64,000 bases of DNA from Verrucomicrobiota bacterium (GCA_018240015.1 JAFEGJ010000007.1:62001-126000), one strand, 5' to 3'; positions 53,447-61,969 are shown, numbered from the stretch's first letter. Numbers and translations are program-made. The notes: generated by a model not told the origin, from the sequence alone.

Positions 53447-54436
53447 ATGAATATACTTAAAAAAAGCCTAAGAACTTACTCCATGATAGCCTTGGGATCC
53501 CATTTCGCTTTGATAGGCCCCGGCCAAAAGCCTCAAAAAAAGCATGTTGAGGAACCATCGCAGAAAGTTCAGCCCTCACAGCCTGTAGAGACGCCTGCTT
53601 ATCCTTTCTTTGCTGAGGTATCTGTAGCTTTTGAAAATTTTCGGGGTCTGCCCGATGGAAGTTGGCAAGGTAATACGGGCGCGTATACAAGTCTAAATTT
53701 TGGATTTTCCCGACCTTCTCTTTCTAAACATGGCTACGGAATGCAGCTTGCAGGCAGTTTTGGCCTCTATGAGTGGCAAGGTCGAGGGGCTCTTTTTAGC
53801 CATATAAGTGAAATCCAGCAACAAGGTTTTATTACAGCCGGTCTTTTTAGAAATGTTCCACAGCGATCGGGTATTAATTTCAATCTTGTTGTGGATTGGA
53901 TGTTCAACGACAATTTTGGTGTCTTTTCTTTGAATCCCAATTTTGGTCAGCTTCGCGCTGCTCTTGCCTATTTGTTTGGAGGCTCCAATGAACTAGGGCT
54001 TTGGGGAACTTACGGAGTAAGCACCTCTCACCACACGACAGATGGCATCCCCGTTGAATTTCGTGCGATCAGTCAAATCAATTTATTTTGGCGGCATTAT
54101 TTCTTTAATGGGGCTCAAGCTATGGTGTGGGCCGGAGTTCCTTATCGTAAAGGGTTGATGTTTGAATCAGGCCCGGCCGGCACATTTATTGCTGGAGTGG
54201 ACTTTAAAGTACCTTTAACTCGTAGATGGAGCATCGATGGCCATGCTGCTTATATGGGCCCTCGCTCTTCTCCAGGAGAATTTCAGAGTCGCCGCTATGC
54301 CTCAGATATCGCTATTGCTTTGACGTATTCATTTGGGAGTACAAAAGTAGAAAAAGGCAAGAAAGATAGCTTTGGTCCTTATTTTCCGATGGCGAATAAC
54401 AGCAATTTCTTAACCGACACCAATCTCAATTTCTGA
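53447..54436 (+). CDS. outer-membrane beta-barrel-like protein
   Basis: A 329-residue protein if started at ATG 53447; ATG 53435 and 53372 are in frame and no start has a strong ribosome site. The N-terminus looks like a signal peptide (MNILKKSLRTYSMIALGSHFAL), followed by a Lys/Pro/Gln linker. The rest alternates polar and aromatic residues in strands typical of a beta-barrel (GYGMQLAGSFGLYEWQG, AGVDFKVPLTRRWSIDGHAAYMG, SDIAIALTYSFGS). It may relate to planctomycete/chlamydial porin-like families, but I cannot name it with confidence. It is flanked by two kelch-like paralogues, which suggests a surface complex. Confidence 0.76.
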   Translation: MNILKKSLRTYSMIALGSHFALIGPGQKPQKKHVEEPSQKVQPSQPVETPAYPFFAEVSVAFENFRGLPDGSWQGNTGAYTSLNFGFSRPSLSKHGYGMQLAGSFGLYEWQGRGALFSHISEIQQQGFITAGLFRNVPQRSGINFNLVVDWMFNDNFGVFSLNPNFGQLRAALAYLFGGSNELGLWGTYGVSTSHHTTDGIPVEFRAISQINLFWRHYFFNGAQAMVWAGVPYRKGLMFESGPAGTFIAGVDFKVPLTRRWSIDGHAAYMGPRSSPGEFQSRRYASDIAIALTYSFGSTKVEKGKKDSFGPYFPMANNSNFLTDTNLNF

Positions 54437-54485
54437 TTTTTTGATAGCGGTAACCCAAGTTTACAGAAGCGAACTGCTTAAATTC

Positions 54486-54508
54486 TGCTTTCGATAAATT
54501 TTATAGTT
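54486..54508 (+). repeat. 23-base direct repeat, copy A
   Basis: The 23 bases beginning TGCTTTCGATAAATTTTATA and ending GTT occur again, in the same orientation, at 56226-56248. The two copies flank the second kelch-like gene, 1,740 bases apart. In this copy the repeat is also the loop side of a small hairpin (CTGCTTTC/GAAAGCAG). Confidence 0.85.
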
Positions 54509-54530
54509 AAGAAAGCAGTTTAAGTACTGA

Positions 54531-54569
54531 CTCAAAATCACCATGTTCTCCGTGAACAGTGGTTTTGAG
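54531..54569. terminator. hairpin between convergent genes, possible bidirectional terminator
   Basis: A long imperfect stem, CTCAAAATCACCATGTTC against GAACAGTGGTTTTGAG, with loop TCCGT. It lies between the convergent beta-barrel and second kelch genes. No T-run follows on the plus strand, so it may end transcription only weakly or serve as a repeat-type hairpin. Confidence 0.5.
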
Positions 54570-54577
54570 AGCTGCCT

Positions 54578-55990
54578 CTAGAGGGGTTGGTAAATAACTC
54601 GGAAGATATAAGTTGAAGCTATAGTTCCCATTAAAAGATTTTGTTCGGGGCTTTGGATTCCCCCGATGATATAGCCTATCAGAGTGGGTTTTGATCGAGA
54701 AAGTTCATCCAGCTGAACAACTTTATTAGCAAACAGGGGGGCATTTTTTGCTGGAAAAAATTTGGCCCCAGCACCAAAACGATAAAAGTCACCGGGGACG
54801 GACGAGGCGATGAAAGGGTATTGATCAGGCATTATAAATTGTTGGTAATTATTATGTTTGTCAATTTGTATGGTGGTTACTTGGTTGATATACCCTATAA
54901 AATTATCTAATTGAAATGTTCCCGTATTATCGAAGAAACCATAGCTAAGTCCACCCAAAAGGACTAAGTACATGTTGTTATGCTTTTTTGAATAAAGACC
55001 AACGTTTGCACATTCATAGTTATTCATCGCTTGCTTAAACGTGCTAGGCGCATTAGGATCGGGCATGAACATGTCTCCAGTCTGGGAAATTTCGATAGGG
55101 ACAGTCCAAATATTGGGTTCTATAGGCGACGTGGTAAATACTCCCGAAAGAGCAACGAGCGCTGGCTCATAAGTAGTTTTTGTTTTTTTCATCACGGGCA
55201 TAATGTTCAAATCCCGCCGCCTGAAAAAAGGCTGCATCGAAGTAGCGACATCAGGTCTCACATAGAAGTTGTGTCCATTATCCACGACATTGAAACGACG
55301 GATTTGCATCGAATAAACACCGTTGACATTAGCGAAATCTGTTCCCGTGTAATTAATCCCGAAAATGAGCATGGTGGGAAGGTGGGGATTGGTTTGTGTT
55401 AGATAGCCGCCGGCTATTTGAAGAAGGGGGTCTGAAGTAAATCGGATATGCTTGGAGGCCTTCCCTTTTTTGCTGGGATGTGTCACCCAGTGAATCAGTC
55501 CTTCCATATCGATAGAAGCAATAGAGCTTTTAGTATTGAATTGCCCCGAGGCTGTATCTATTCCATATCCTCCACACACATAGAGGGTTTGCCCGGATTG
55601 ATAATACTGCGGAGCTACAGTGGAGAGGGCATCAATTTGGGTTTGGGAAAGGCCGGATGATGGGTCGGCGAGTGATCTATAGGAAACCGATTTTTTCTCG
55701 GGATCTATAACAAAGACAAAAGGGTTTTGTCCATCCGGAGGAAAAGGAAGATTAAATGTATGCGAGCCTGCCAATCGTCCAGCGATGATCACATATTTAT
55801 CGTTAGATATGCCTGAAGCGTAGGTCTGCACCCCTATGGGCAGCGAAAAATCGGCGATCTCAATTTTTATACGAAAAGGGAGATTGCTGGGGAGCACGGG
55901 GCTGACTGTCGCTGTCTGGTTGTCCGCGAGAAGAAAAGCACAGGAAATGCCACAAATCAAAACACATTTTTTAATCATAATCATCATCAT
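54578..55990 (-). CDS. exported kelch-like beta-propeller protein (paralogue 2)
   Basis: A 470-residue paralogue of the protein at 51968-53371, same layout and strong visual identity from the SPVLPSNLPFRIKIE segment to the end (IFRVIYQPL). The signal peptide is KKCVLICGISCAFLLADN, preceded by a run of Met codons (MMMIMIKK), so the exact start among 55990, 55987, 55984 or 55978 is uncertain. Kelch-like strands (KYVIIAGRLAG, TLYVCGGYGID) are kept. It is flanked by 23-base direct repeats and palindromes, which fits a duplication that inserted next to the beta-barrel gene. Confidence 0.8.
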   Translation of the reverse strand: MMMIMIKKCVLICGISCAFLLADNQTATVSPVLPSNLPFRIKIEIADFSLPIGVQTYASGISNDKYVIIAGRLAGSHTFNLPFPPDGQNPFVFVIDPEKKSVSYRSLADPSSGLSQTQIDALSTVAPQYYQSGQTLYVCGGYGIDTASGQFNTKSSIASIDMEGLIHWVTHPSKKGKASKHIRFTSDPLLQIAGGYLTQTNPHLPTMLIFGINYTGTDFANVNGVYSMQIRRFNVVDNGHNFYVRPDVATSMQPFFRRRDLNIMPVMKKTKTTYEPALVALSGVFTTSPIEPNIWTVPIEISQTGDMFMPDPNAPSTFKQAMNNYECANVGLYSKKHNNMYLVLLGGLSYGFFDNTGTFQLDNFIGYINQVTTIQIDKHNNYQQFIMPDQYPFIASSVPGDFYRFGAGAKFFPAKNAPLFANKVVQLDELSRSKPTLIGYIIGGIQSPEQNLLMGTIASTYIFRVIYQPL

Positions 55991-56009
55991 CTAACCAAAA
56001 TAAAATTGT

Positions 56010-56015
56010 TGTCAA
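56010..56015 (-). promoter_or_regulatory. candidate -35 box of kelch-like paralogue 2
   Basis: A minus-strand TTGACA, 20 bases before the first ATG, inside a stretch TTGACAACAATTTTATTTTG that resembles the sequence before paralogue 1. No good -10 can be placed without running into the start codons, so initiation details are unclear. Confidence 0.35.
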
Positions 56016-56020
56016 TCTGC

Positions 56021-56088
56021 TTAGGGAAATACTGAACAACTCATTCGCTAGAAATCTTCAACAAAGCAGTTATTCAGTATCTCCTTAG
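56021..56088. repeat. inverted repeat with about 28-base loop
   Basis: Arms GGAAATACTGAACAACT and, on the other strand, GGAGATACTGAATAACT differ at two of 17 positions. The hairpin abuts the next repeat directly. The gap 55991-56394 holds no gene; it consists of this inverted repeat, a MITE-like copy, the direct repeat and about 145 bases in which I see only a weak ribosome site region. Confidence 0.7.
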
Positions 56089-56215
56089 GAAGCCTCTGGG
56101 AAATTGCTTTGCGGGAGATTTTTGATCGATTTTCTGCAAGTTGATGATTTTATTAAGCGACGTAACTTGCATAAAGTTAGGAGGTTCGAAAAATCGATGA
56201 TTCGCAAAAAAAAGG
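56085..56215. repeat. MITE-like palindrome, partial second copy
   Basis: Starts TTAGGAAGCCTCTGGGAAAT and shares the end sequence TCTGGGAAATTGCTTTG with the element at 27639. A new tip, TAACTT/AAGTTA (near 56163-56179), and internal arms ATCGATTTT/AAAATCGAT keep the hairpin design. The right end lacks the terminal repeat, so it is decayed or truncated; the end coordinate is approximate. Confidence 0.6.
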
Positions 56216-56225
56216 ATTTATATTT

Positions 56226-56248
56226 TGCTTTCGATAAATTTTATAGTT
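56226..56248 (+). repeat. 23-base direct repeat, copy B
   Basis: Identical to 54486-54508 over 23 bases and in the same orientation. Sequence outside the 23 bases diverges within a few positions on both sides. Confidence 0.85.
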
Positions 56249-56394
56249 CTTTAAAGTTTTGAACGATCAGCCGTGCCGCAATCCTATTCCTTTAAGGGGT
56301 AGGCTTTAGCGTGCCTGAGTTGGTCAATTACTTAAATCCTCCGAGAATCCCCTTGATTGATAAAGGATTCTTCAAAGTTAAAAAAGGAGCTCCC

Positions 56395-56994
56395 ATGTTG
56401 CCTAATAATATCTTCCCTCAACAGTTTTTACTCTTTAATAACAGCATTCTTCTTTATGGAAATATCACAAGACGTGAAGGCAAGTTGCTATCTACTGGGG
56501 CAGTTAGTATCAAATTATATAGTCTCTCAAAGCTGTTTGGCTTTTTAAACGCACATCAGAAGTTTCTACCTGCCATCGTCGATCAAACGAGCTTGATGGG
56601 TACAACTTTTAAAGGAGTGGCAGTGGGAGCTGTATGCATGGTAGGTTATAAGCTTTTCAGCGAGAGAAAGAAGGAGTGGAGCTATGTGTCTATCGTCGAT
56701 AACGCGAGCTTTCTTCTTGATATTGCGGCTGCCGCTTCAGGAGTTGTTCAGATTTACCTTGGATATCCCGTTTCTGGGGCGCTCACAATGGGTGCTTTTG
56801 CTTGCCAAGTGCTGCATAGCAAAAAGAAGATAAGAACTTGGCAGTATTTGGGGATTTGTTCTGCGTATTATTCTTTAGAGAGTCTGAAAGGATTTCAAGA
56901 AAAAAACAATTTTGGTTTTTATAGTGGAATGTTTTTAGCTGGCTTTATGCTATTTGGGGCAGCCACGTATAAAGATGATGAAAAGTTAGATTGA
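56395..56994 (+). CDS. hypothetical membrane protein
   Basis: A 199-residue protein. ATG 56395 is chosen because AAAAAGGAG lies five bases before it; a frame from 56311 is open but unsupported. It begins with a polar stretch, then has several hydrophobic segments (GTTFKGVAVGAVCMVGYKLF, ASFLLDIAAAASGVVQIYL, YSGMFLAGFMLFGAAT). No family is recognised. The pattern of short hydrophobic hairpins recalls inclusion-membrane (Inc) proteins, though a typical bilobed 40-60 residue segment is not obvious. The stop overlaps the convergent methyltransferase by nine bases. Confidence 0.68.
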   Translation: MLPNNIFPQQFLLFNNSILLYGNITRREGKLLSTGAVSIKLYSLSKLFGFLNAHQKFLPAIVDQTSLMGTTFKGVAVGAVCMVGYKLFSERKKEWSYVSIVDNASFLLDIAAAASGVVQIYLGYPVSGALTMGAFACQVLHSKKKIRTWQYLGICSAYYSLESLKGFQEKNNFGFYSGMFLAGFMLFGAATYKDDEKLD

Positions 56995-58104
56995 GGTTTG
57001 TGTTTTCTGTTCGCTGGCTTGCAAATACACAGATACCTCCAAACCACCATTTGAAAGTGTCTTGGCGCGTCTTAAAGGAATGCCCACATTAGTGATCTCT
57101 GCGTCACTTGCGCACAGCACGGCAATTTTTGATGGCGCGCAGCGACTTAAAAAAACTCCCAGATCTGCATAAGGATTATCAGCGGTTATCCGTTTTCCAT
57201 AGGGAGGATTGGTTGCAACGCAAGTGATTCCAGGAGGTGGGGTAATTTTTTTCGCATCGCCGCTCGCCACTTCAATGGCAAATCCGGTGCGCTTTACATG
57301 ATCCCGCGAATGAACGACGGCATGACGGTCGAGATCGCTTCCAAAGATCTTTTTTGGAGGCAAAACTGTAACTTTTTTGTCGGCGCTTTCTTTGTAACTT
57401 TTCCAAGCAGAAGCGGAGAACTGCGGCATCTTCTCGAAGCCCCATTTTTGGCGGAAATATCCAGCGGGAGTGTTTGTCATCTTCATCGCCGCTTCGATAA
57501 GAAATGTTCCCGAGCCGCAAAAAGGATCGCAAAAGACATCGTCAGATGTCAGGCCAGCGAGCTGTAAAACGGCGGCGGCCAGGGACTCTTGGAGCGGAGC
57601 AATGCCCGTTTGGATGCGGTATCCTCGCTTGTATAGAGGAGAGCCTGAAGTGTCGAAGCTCAAAATGATTTTGCCGGGAAGCAGGAGGAGATGGAGTTGC
57701 ACGTCGGGATTTTTCACGTCGACGTTGGGCCGGGAGCCAAACTTCTTGCGGTGGTGATCACAAATCGCATCTTTCACCACCATGGCAGCAAAAAGCGTGT
57801 TGGTGAAGGCAGGGTGGGCTCCTGCAACATCGATCGCAAAGGTTTGCAGTGAAGAAATGTAGCGCGACCAGTCGATGGAAAGAGCGGCTTTATAGAGGTC
57901 CTGCCGATCGCGGCAAGGAGCTTGGACGAGGGGCCATAGAACACGGCTTGCGAGGCGACTTTCATAGTTGATGCGGTAGATGGCGTCCATTTCTTGAGGA
58001 ACAAAGACACCGCGTTTTCCGAGGGTGGAGGAAATGCCCAGAGCTTTGAGCTCTTGAGTGAGGAGTTCTTCAAGATTTGAGCCGCAGGAGACAAATGCCG
58101 TCAT
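56986..58104 (-). CDS. THUMP-domain RNA methyltransferase (RlmL N-terminal type)
   Basis: A 372-residue class I methyltransferase from ATG 58104 (MTAFVSCGSNLEELL); a frame to 58134 adds ten non-conserved residues. The N-terminal half is a ferredoxin-like/THUMP RNA-binding module (QLHLLLLPGKIILSFDTSG). The catalytic half has GIAPLQESLAAAVLQLAG, DVFCDPFCGSGTFLIEAA and the N6/N2-guanine motif TNPPYGKR. It corresponds to the part of RlmL that makes m2G2445 in 23S rRNA, without the RlmK domain. It lies opposite a DUF1016 nuclease gene across 136 bases. Confidence 0.9.
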   Translation of the reverse strand: MTAFVSCGSNLEELLTQELKALGISSTLGKRGVFVPQEMDAIYRINYESRLASRVLWPLVQAPCRDRQDLYKAALSIDWSRYISSLQTFAIDVAGAHPAFTNTLFAAMVVKDAICDHHRKKFGSRPNVDVKNPDVQLHLLLLPGKIILSFDTSGSPLYKRGYRIQTGIAPLQESLAAAVLQLAGLTSDDVFCDPFCGSGTFLIEAAMKMTNTPAGYFRQKWGFEKMPQFSASAWKSYKESADKKVTVLPPKKIFGSDLDRHAVVHSRDHVKRTGFAIEVASGDAKKITPPPGITCVATNPPYGKRITADNPYADLGVFLSRCAPSKIAVLCASDAEITNVGIPLRRAKTLSNGGLEVSVYLQASEQKTQTSI

Positions 58105-58240
58105 AAAATTCTCTAAAGAGGTTAATAATAGCATTTGTATTGGAGAGATGCATCACTTTTTCAGCTGGTGGGGGAAATAAAATATTGACTTTTCTTCGAG
58201 AAAGTGGAAAAATTTATACGCATATAAACCAATATTTTTT

Positions 58241-59323
58241 ATGAAATCAAGCTCTTTATTGAGTTCTAATAAAATTCTTCCTATAGAATATAAGCATTTT
58301 TTAGAAGAAGTTAAATGCCAAATTCGCCAAGCGCAATTTCGCGCAAGTTTATCTGTTAACAAAGAACTAGTATATTTGTATTGGTCTATAGGTAGATCGA
58401 TTATTGAAAAGCAAAAAGGAGAAGGTTGGGGTGCGAAGGTAATTGATCGATTAGCCACAGATTTATCAACTGAATTTCCAGGCATGTCGGGGTTTTCTGT
58501 TAGGAATTTGAAATATATGCGTAAATTTGCAGAAGTTTACGCCGATCTTCAATTTGTGCAAGCAGTGCTTGCACAAATACCCTGGTGGCATAATCTGCTC
58601 ATTTTAGAGAAGTTAAAAGATCCAGAGTCACGAAAATGGTATGCAGTTGAAGTAATAAAAAGAGGCTGGAGCGGCAGGTCTTTAGAAGAGGCTATTCGAT
58701 CAAATCTATATAAAAAAATTGGAAAAGCTATTACAAATTTTGATGAACGGCTTCCAGAGTCTCATTCACGTTTGGCAAATGAGATTTTAAAAAGTCCCTA
58801 TAATTTTGGCTTTCTAACTCTCACAGATGATTATGTTGAACAAGAATTAGAAAGAGGTTTAGTAGATAATTTAGAAAAATTAATTCTTGAGTTGGGGCAA
58901 GGATTTGCCTTCATAGGGCGGCAGTATCCTATAGAAATTGCTGGAGATGATTATTATTTGGATATGCTTTTTTATCACATTAAGCTGCGCTGTTTTTGCG
59001 TAGTGGAACTGAAAACGACAGACTTCAAACCCGAATATGCAGGAAAGTTGAACTTCTATTTAGCCGCGGTCGATAGACAGCTTAAACATCCTTCCGATAA
59101 CCCTTCAATTGGAATGATTATTTGCCGAACCAAGAACGATTTAAAAGTGGAATATTCTTTAGAACGCAGCATCATGCCGATGAGTGTTTCTGAGTATCAT
59201 GTAACTATTGTTGATGCATTACCCAAAGAGCTTCAGGGTGCTTTACCAACTGCTGCTGAAATTGAAGCCAAACTGACAAAACATAGCATCAATGATTCTT
59301 TGGATAGAGAAGATCGTTTTTAA
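58241..59323 (+). CDS. DUF1016 (YhcG/PDDEXK) nuclease-family protein
   Basis: A 360-residue protein with the two-part DUF1016 layout. The N-terminal helical part has LVYLYWSIGRSIIEKQ, FPGMSGFSVRNLKYMRKF and QIPWWHNLLILEKL. The C-terminal PDDEXK nuclease part carries YYLDMLFYHIKLRCFCVVEL with catalytic Asp and the E-x-K pair, then AGKLNFYLAAVD. These genes are found mostly on mobile or accessory DNA and are suspected of DNA-processing or defence roles. Codon choice looks more AT-rich than in ychF or the rRNA methyltransferase, which supports recent transfer. It meets ychF tail to tail with a four-base overlap. Confidence 0.92.
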   Translation: MKSSSLLSSNKILPIEYKHFLEEVKCQIRQAQFRASLSVNKELVYLYWSIGRSIIEKQKGEGWGAKVIDRLATDLSTEFPGMSGFSVRNLKYMRKFAEVYADLQFVQAVLAQIPWWHNLLILEKLKDPESRKWYAVEVIKRGWSGRSLEEAIRSNLYKKIGKAITNFDERLPESHSRLANEILKSPYNFGFLTLTDDYVEQELERGLVDNLEKLILELGQGFAFIGRQYPIEIAGDDYYLDMLFYHIKLRCFCVVELKTTDFKPEYAGKLNFYLAAVDRQLKHPSDNPSIGMIICRTKNDLKVEYSLERSIMPMSVSEYHVTIVDALPKELQGALPTAAEIEAKLTKHSINDSLDREDRF

Positions 59324-60414
59324 TTATGGAAAAAAAGAATCACATCGCCATCTTGCACGATGTAATCTTTTCCCTCTGAACGGGCTTTTCCGACTTCGCG
59401 GGCTCCCACGCGGCCTTTGTACTTCACCATGTCGTCGTAGGAGATGACTTCGGCTCTGATGAACCCTTTTTGAATGTCAGTATGGATTTTGCCTGCAGCT
59501 TCTTGAGCATTCATTCCTTGTGTGATTTGCCAGGCGCGGGTTTCGATTTCGCCTGCGGTGATGTAGGTGATGAGGCCGAGCGTAGAAAAGGCGGCTTTGA
59601 TGAGACGATTCAGGCCCGTTTGCTCGAGGCCAAGTGTGGCGAGGAATTCTTGTGCTTCCGCAGGGGAGAGCTGCGCGAGTTCCTCTTCGAGTTTGGCGCA
59701 GATGGGGATGACGACATTGCCCTCTTGAGCGGCATATGCGCGCACACGAGCTACGAGCTCATTTTCCATGGAGGGGAGGGAAGATTCGCCGACATTGGTC
59801 GCGTAGAGGACTTTTTTGCTCGTGAGGAAAGGGAAGCAGGCGATGAGGGCGCGCTCTTCCTCGCTGACGTCCAGCGAGCGCAGCGGTTTATTTTGATTGA
59901 GATGAGCGATCGCCTTTTGGAGGGCGTCGTACTGCGCCTGGAGTTCTTTTTTCGCTTTGATTTGTTTCGCCATGCGCTGGGCGATATTTTCAGCCATTTG
60001 AAGGTCGGAGAGAACGAGCTCGAGATTGATGACTTCGATATCGGCGATGGGGTCGACTTTCCCTGCAACGTGGATGACGTCGCCTTCTTCAAAGCATCGA
60101 ACGACGTGGACGATGGCGTCGGTTTCACGGATGTTGGTGAGAAATTGGTTGCCAAGGCCTTCACCTTCGGAGGCGCCTTTCACCAGACCTGCAATATCGA
60201 CAAAAGTCACGGTTGCGGGAACAATTTTTTTACTCTGCGACAGATCGGAGAGGACGGCAAGGCGAGGATCGTCAACTTCGACGATACCGACATTAGGGTC
60301 GATGGTGCAAAACGGGTAGTTGGCCGCGGCCGCAGCTTTGCGCGTGAGGGCGTTAAAAAGGGTCGATTTGCCGACGTTAGGCAGGCCGACGATGCCGCAA
60401 GAAAGTTGTGCCAT
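59320..60414 (-). CDS. ychF: redox-regulated ATPase/GTPase YchF
   Basis: Obg-like P-loop NTPase that binds ribosomes. The 364 residues show G1 [15 protein letters not shown], the switch [18 protein letters not shown], and the usual TGS-like C-terminal end ([17 protein letters not shown], then [16 protein letters not shown]). Normal length. The order ychF-ribF-truB-rbfA-infB is the same as CT092-CT096 of Chlamydia trachomatis, where sctU (CT091) follows directly; here 7.4 kb lie between. Confidence 0.97.
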   Translation of the reverse strand: MAQLSCGIVGLPNVGKSTLFNALTRKAAAAANYPFCTIDPNVGIVEVDDPRLAVLSDLSQSKKIVPATVTFVDIAGLVKGASEGEGLGNQFLTNIRETDAIVHVVRCFEEGDVIHVAGKVDPIADIEVINLELVLSDLQMAENIAQRMAKQIKAKKELQAQYDALQKAIAHLNQNKPLRSLDVSEEERALIACFPFLTSKKVLYATNVGESSLPSMENELVARVRAYAAQEGNVVIPICAKLEEELAQLSPAEAQEFLATLGLEQTGLNRLIKAAFSTLGLITYITAGEIETRAWQITQGMNAQEAAGKIHTDIQKGFIRAEVISYDDMVKYKGRVGAREVGKARSEGKDYIVQDGDVILFFHN

Positions 60415-60425
60415 AAGGGAATCTA

Positions 60426-60983
60426 TTATGCATGAAGAGAAGGATTGTTGAGAAGGCTATTTGCCTCTTCTGTAAGGCCAAGAGCTTGAAGGGCGCGAAT
60501 ACGTTTAGAAGAGACGAATTCGCTGCGGTAAATTATTTTTTCTAAATAAATAGCTTTAAAGCCCACTTCCTCGCCAAAAGCGCTCACACGCCCGGGAGTT
60601 CCTTCGCAATGATGACCAAACGATTCTCCTTCGCCGAGTAGAAGCGTAGCGAAGGGCAGATGCGCGTACACTTGGCGTAAAAAAGCATCGTAGGAAGTTT
60701 GCGAAAGTTCTTTCGTAAAGGGAAGCACAATCGTAGCTGCTACGCCACATTGCTCCAGTTTCAAGAGTCTTTTTTCTAAAGAGCAAATCATCTGGACGGG
60801 AGATCGGTGAGGAAGAACTTCGGAAGGATGGTTACTGAACGTGAGAACAACGGGAGTGCCATGTTTTTTCAGCTCGCTGAGTAAATGTTGATGACCGATG
60901 TGGACGCCGTCGAACACACCGATCGTAAGAGCGATGGGAAGCGGGAGAGCGGAGATTTCTTCAAGGCTGTGGAAGATCTTCAT
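60426..60983 (-). CDS. ribF: FAD synthetase domain protein, RibF lacking the riboflavin-kinase domain
   Basis: A 185-residue protein from ATG 60983 (MKIFHSLEEI), which overlaps truB by 23 bases. It has the complete FMN adenylyltransferase core: the nucleotide motif IGVFDGVHIGHQHLL, TFSNHPSEVLP and LLLGEGESFGH, ending in SSKRIRALQALGLTEEANSLL, exactly where domain 1 of RibF ends. The C-terminal kinase domain (normally another 120 or more residues) is absent, and ychF begins 11 bases after the stop, so there is no room for it in any frame. FAD synthesis is possible; FMN formation would need another enzyme or uptake. Confidence 0.9.
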   Translation of the reverse strand: MKIFHSLEEISALPLPIALTIGVFDGVHIGHQHLLSELKKHGTPVVLTFSNHPSEVLPHRSPVQMICSLEKRLLKLEQCGVAATIVLPFTKELSQTSYDAFLRQVYAHLPFATLLLGEGESFGHHCEGTPGRVSAFGEEVGFKAIYLEKIIYRSEFVSSKRIRALQALGLTEEANSLLNNPSLHA

Positions 60984-61638
60984 ATAGCAGCTTTCCATCG
61001 ATGGCAGCGCTGACATCGTATTTTCCTGAGCGAAGACGTCGTAGGTCAGAGAGATGGGCGCCGCATCCGAGCATTTCTCCGAGGTCGTGCGCAATAGAGC
61101 GGACGTAGGTGCCTTTGGAACAGACGACGGAGAGTTCAACGAACGGGTAATTGTAAGAGAGAAGGGTTGTTTTAACGGTGACGACGACGGGCTTTCGTTC
61201 TATTTCGATGCCGCGGCGGGCGAGGTGGTAGAGTTTTTGGCCTTGGACTTTTTTGGCAGAGAACATGGGAGGTGTTTGGAGAATGGTGCCTTGGAACGAG
61301 CGCAGGGCGTTTTCTAGTTCTTCAAGGGATGGAACTTTATCGGAGACATTTACCATTTTTCCTTCGCAGTCGTAGGTGTCGGTGGTGATCCCGAGGCGAA
61401 GAGTGCAGGTGTATTCTTTTTCTTGCGAGATGTAGAGGTTCGAGAGTTTGGTGTGGGCAGAGCCGATGAGCATGACCATGAGTCCTGTAGCAAAAGGATC
61501 GAGGGTGCCGGCGTGGCCGATTTTGCGGATGCCGGTGATGCGGCGCAGGGCGGAGACGAGGCTAAAAGAGGTTTTCCCTCTGGGCTTGTCGACAAGGCAG
61601 ATGCCTTCACTGATGTTTACGGTGCTCTTCTTTGTCAT
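60961..61638 (-). CDS. truB: tRNA pseudouridine(55) synthase
   Basis: Makes pseudouridine 55 in the T loop of tRNA. The catalytic block KIGHAGTLDPFATGLMVM, the KEYTCTLRLGITTDTYDCEG segment, PPMFSAKKVQGQKLYHLARRG and CSKGTYVRSIAHDLG are present. I place the start at ATG 61638 ([12 protein letters not shown]), 32 bases inside rbfA; an open extension upstream is the rbfA region read in another frame. At about 225 residues there is no C-terminal PUA domain, as in the shorter TruB type. Confidence 0.94.
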   Translation of the reverse strand: MTKKSTVNISEGICLVDKPRGKTSFSLVSALRRITGIRKIGHAGTLDPFATGLMVMLIGSAHTKLSNLYISQEKEYTCTLRLGITTDTYDCEGKMVNVSDKVPSLEELENALRSFQGTILQTPPMFSAKKVQGQKLYHLARRGIEIERKPVVVTVKTTLLSYNYPFVELSVVCSKGTYVRSIAHDLGEMLGCGAHLSDLRRLRSGKYDVSAAIDGKLLYEDLPQP

Positions 61639-61969
61639 GGATTTTTTGGAGGACGGCATCGATTTGCAGGTGAGCATCGACGCCTTCATCGAGATGGAAG
61701 GTGAGGTGAGGGAAATACCGGAGAACGACTTTTTTTGAGGCTTGGACTGAGATGAACCCAGCTGCGGAGCGCAGGGCCTGAAGTGTCTGCTTTTTATCTT
61801 CGGCAGAGCCGATGACGCTGATGTAAACGTTAGCATTGTGCAGGTCTTTCGAAACATCGACGCCGGTGACGGTGATGAGCGTGTGCACTTTGGGGTTGCG
61901 AACGTCTCTTGTGATCACTTCAGAGATCACTTCTTTGAGGAGGGAGTTGAGACGGTCAGTTCTTTTCAT
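61607..61969 (-). CDS. rbfA: 30S ribosome-binding factor A
   Basis: Late 16S rRNA maturation factor of 120 residues. The family pattern runs [60 protein letters not shown] and HLTFHLDEG. It starts in a four-base overlap with the infB stop and ends inside truB, the usual chlamydial arrangement. The C-terminal ten residues are basic. Confidence 0.94.
   Translation of the reverse strand: MKRTDRLNSLLKEVISEVITRDVRNPKVHTLITVTGVDVSKDLHNANVYISVIGSAEDKKQTLQALRSAAGFISVQASKKVVLRYFPHLTFHLDEGVDAHLQIDAVLQKIHDKEEHRKHQ

Noticed and set aside
59470-60435. Open frame of 321 codons antisense to ychF
   Set aside because: Shadow of ychF: it lies on the opposite strand of a clear conserved gene, and its Asp/Phe/Gly-rich translation has no family features or ribosome site.
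60426-60983. Suspicion that ribF is frameshifted and the kinase domain lies in another frame
   Set aside because: ychF starts 11 bases after the stop, so there is no space for the missing domain in any frame.
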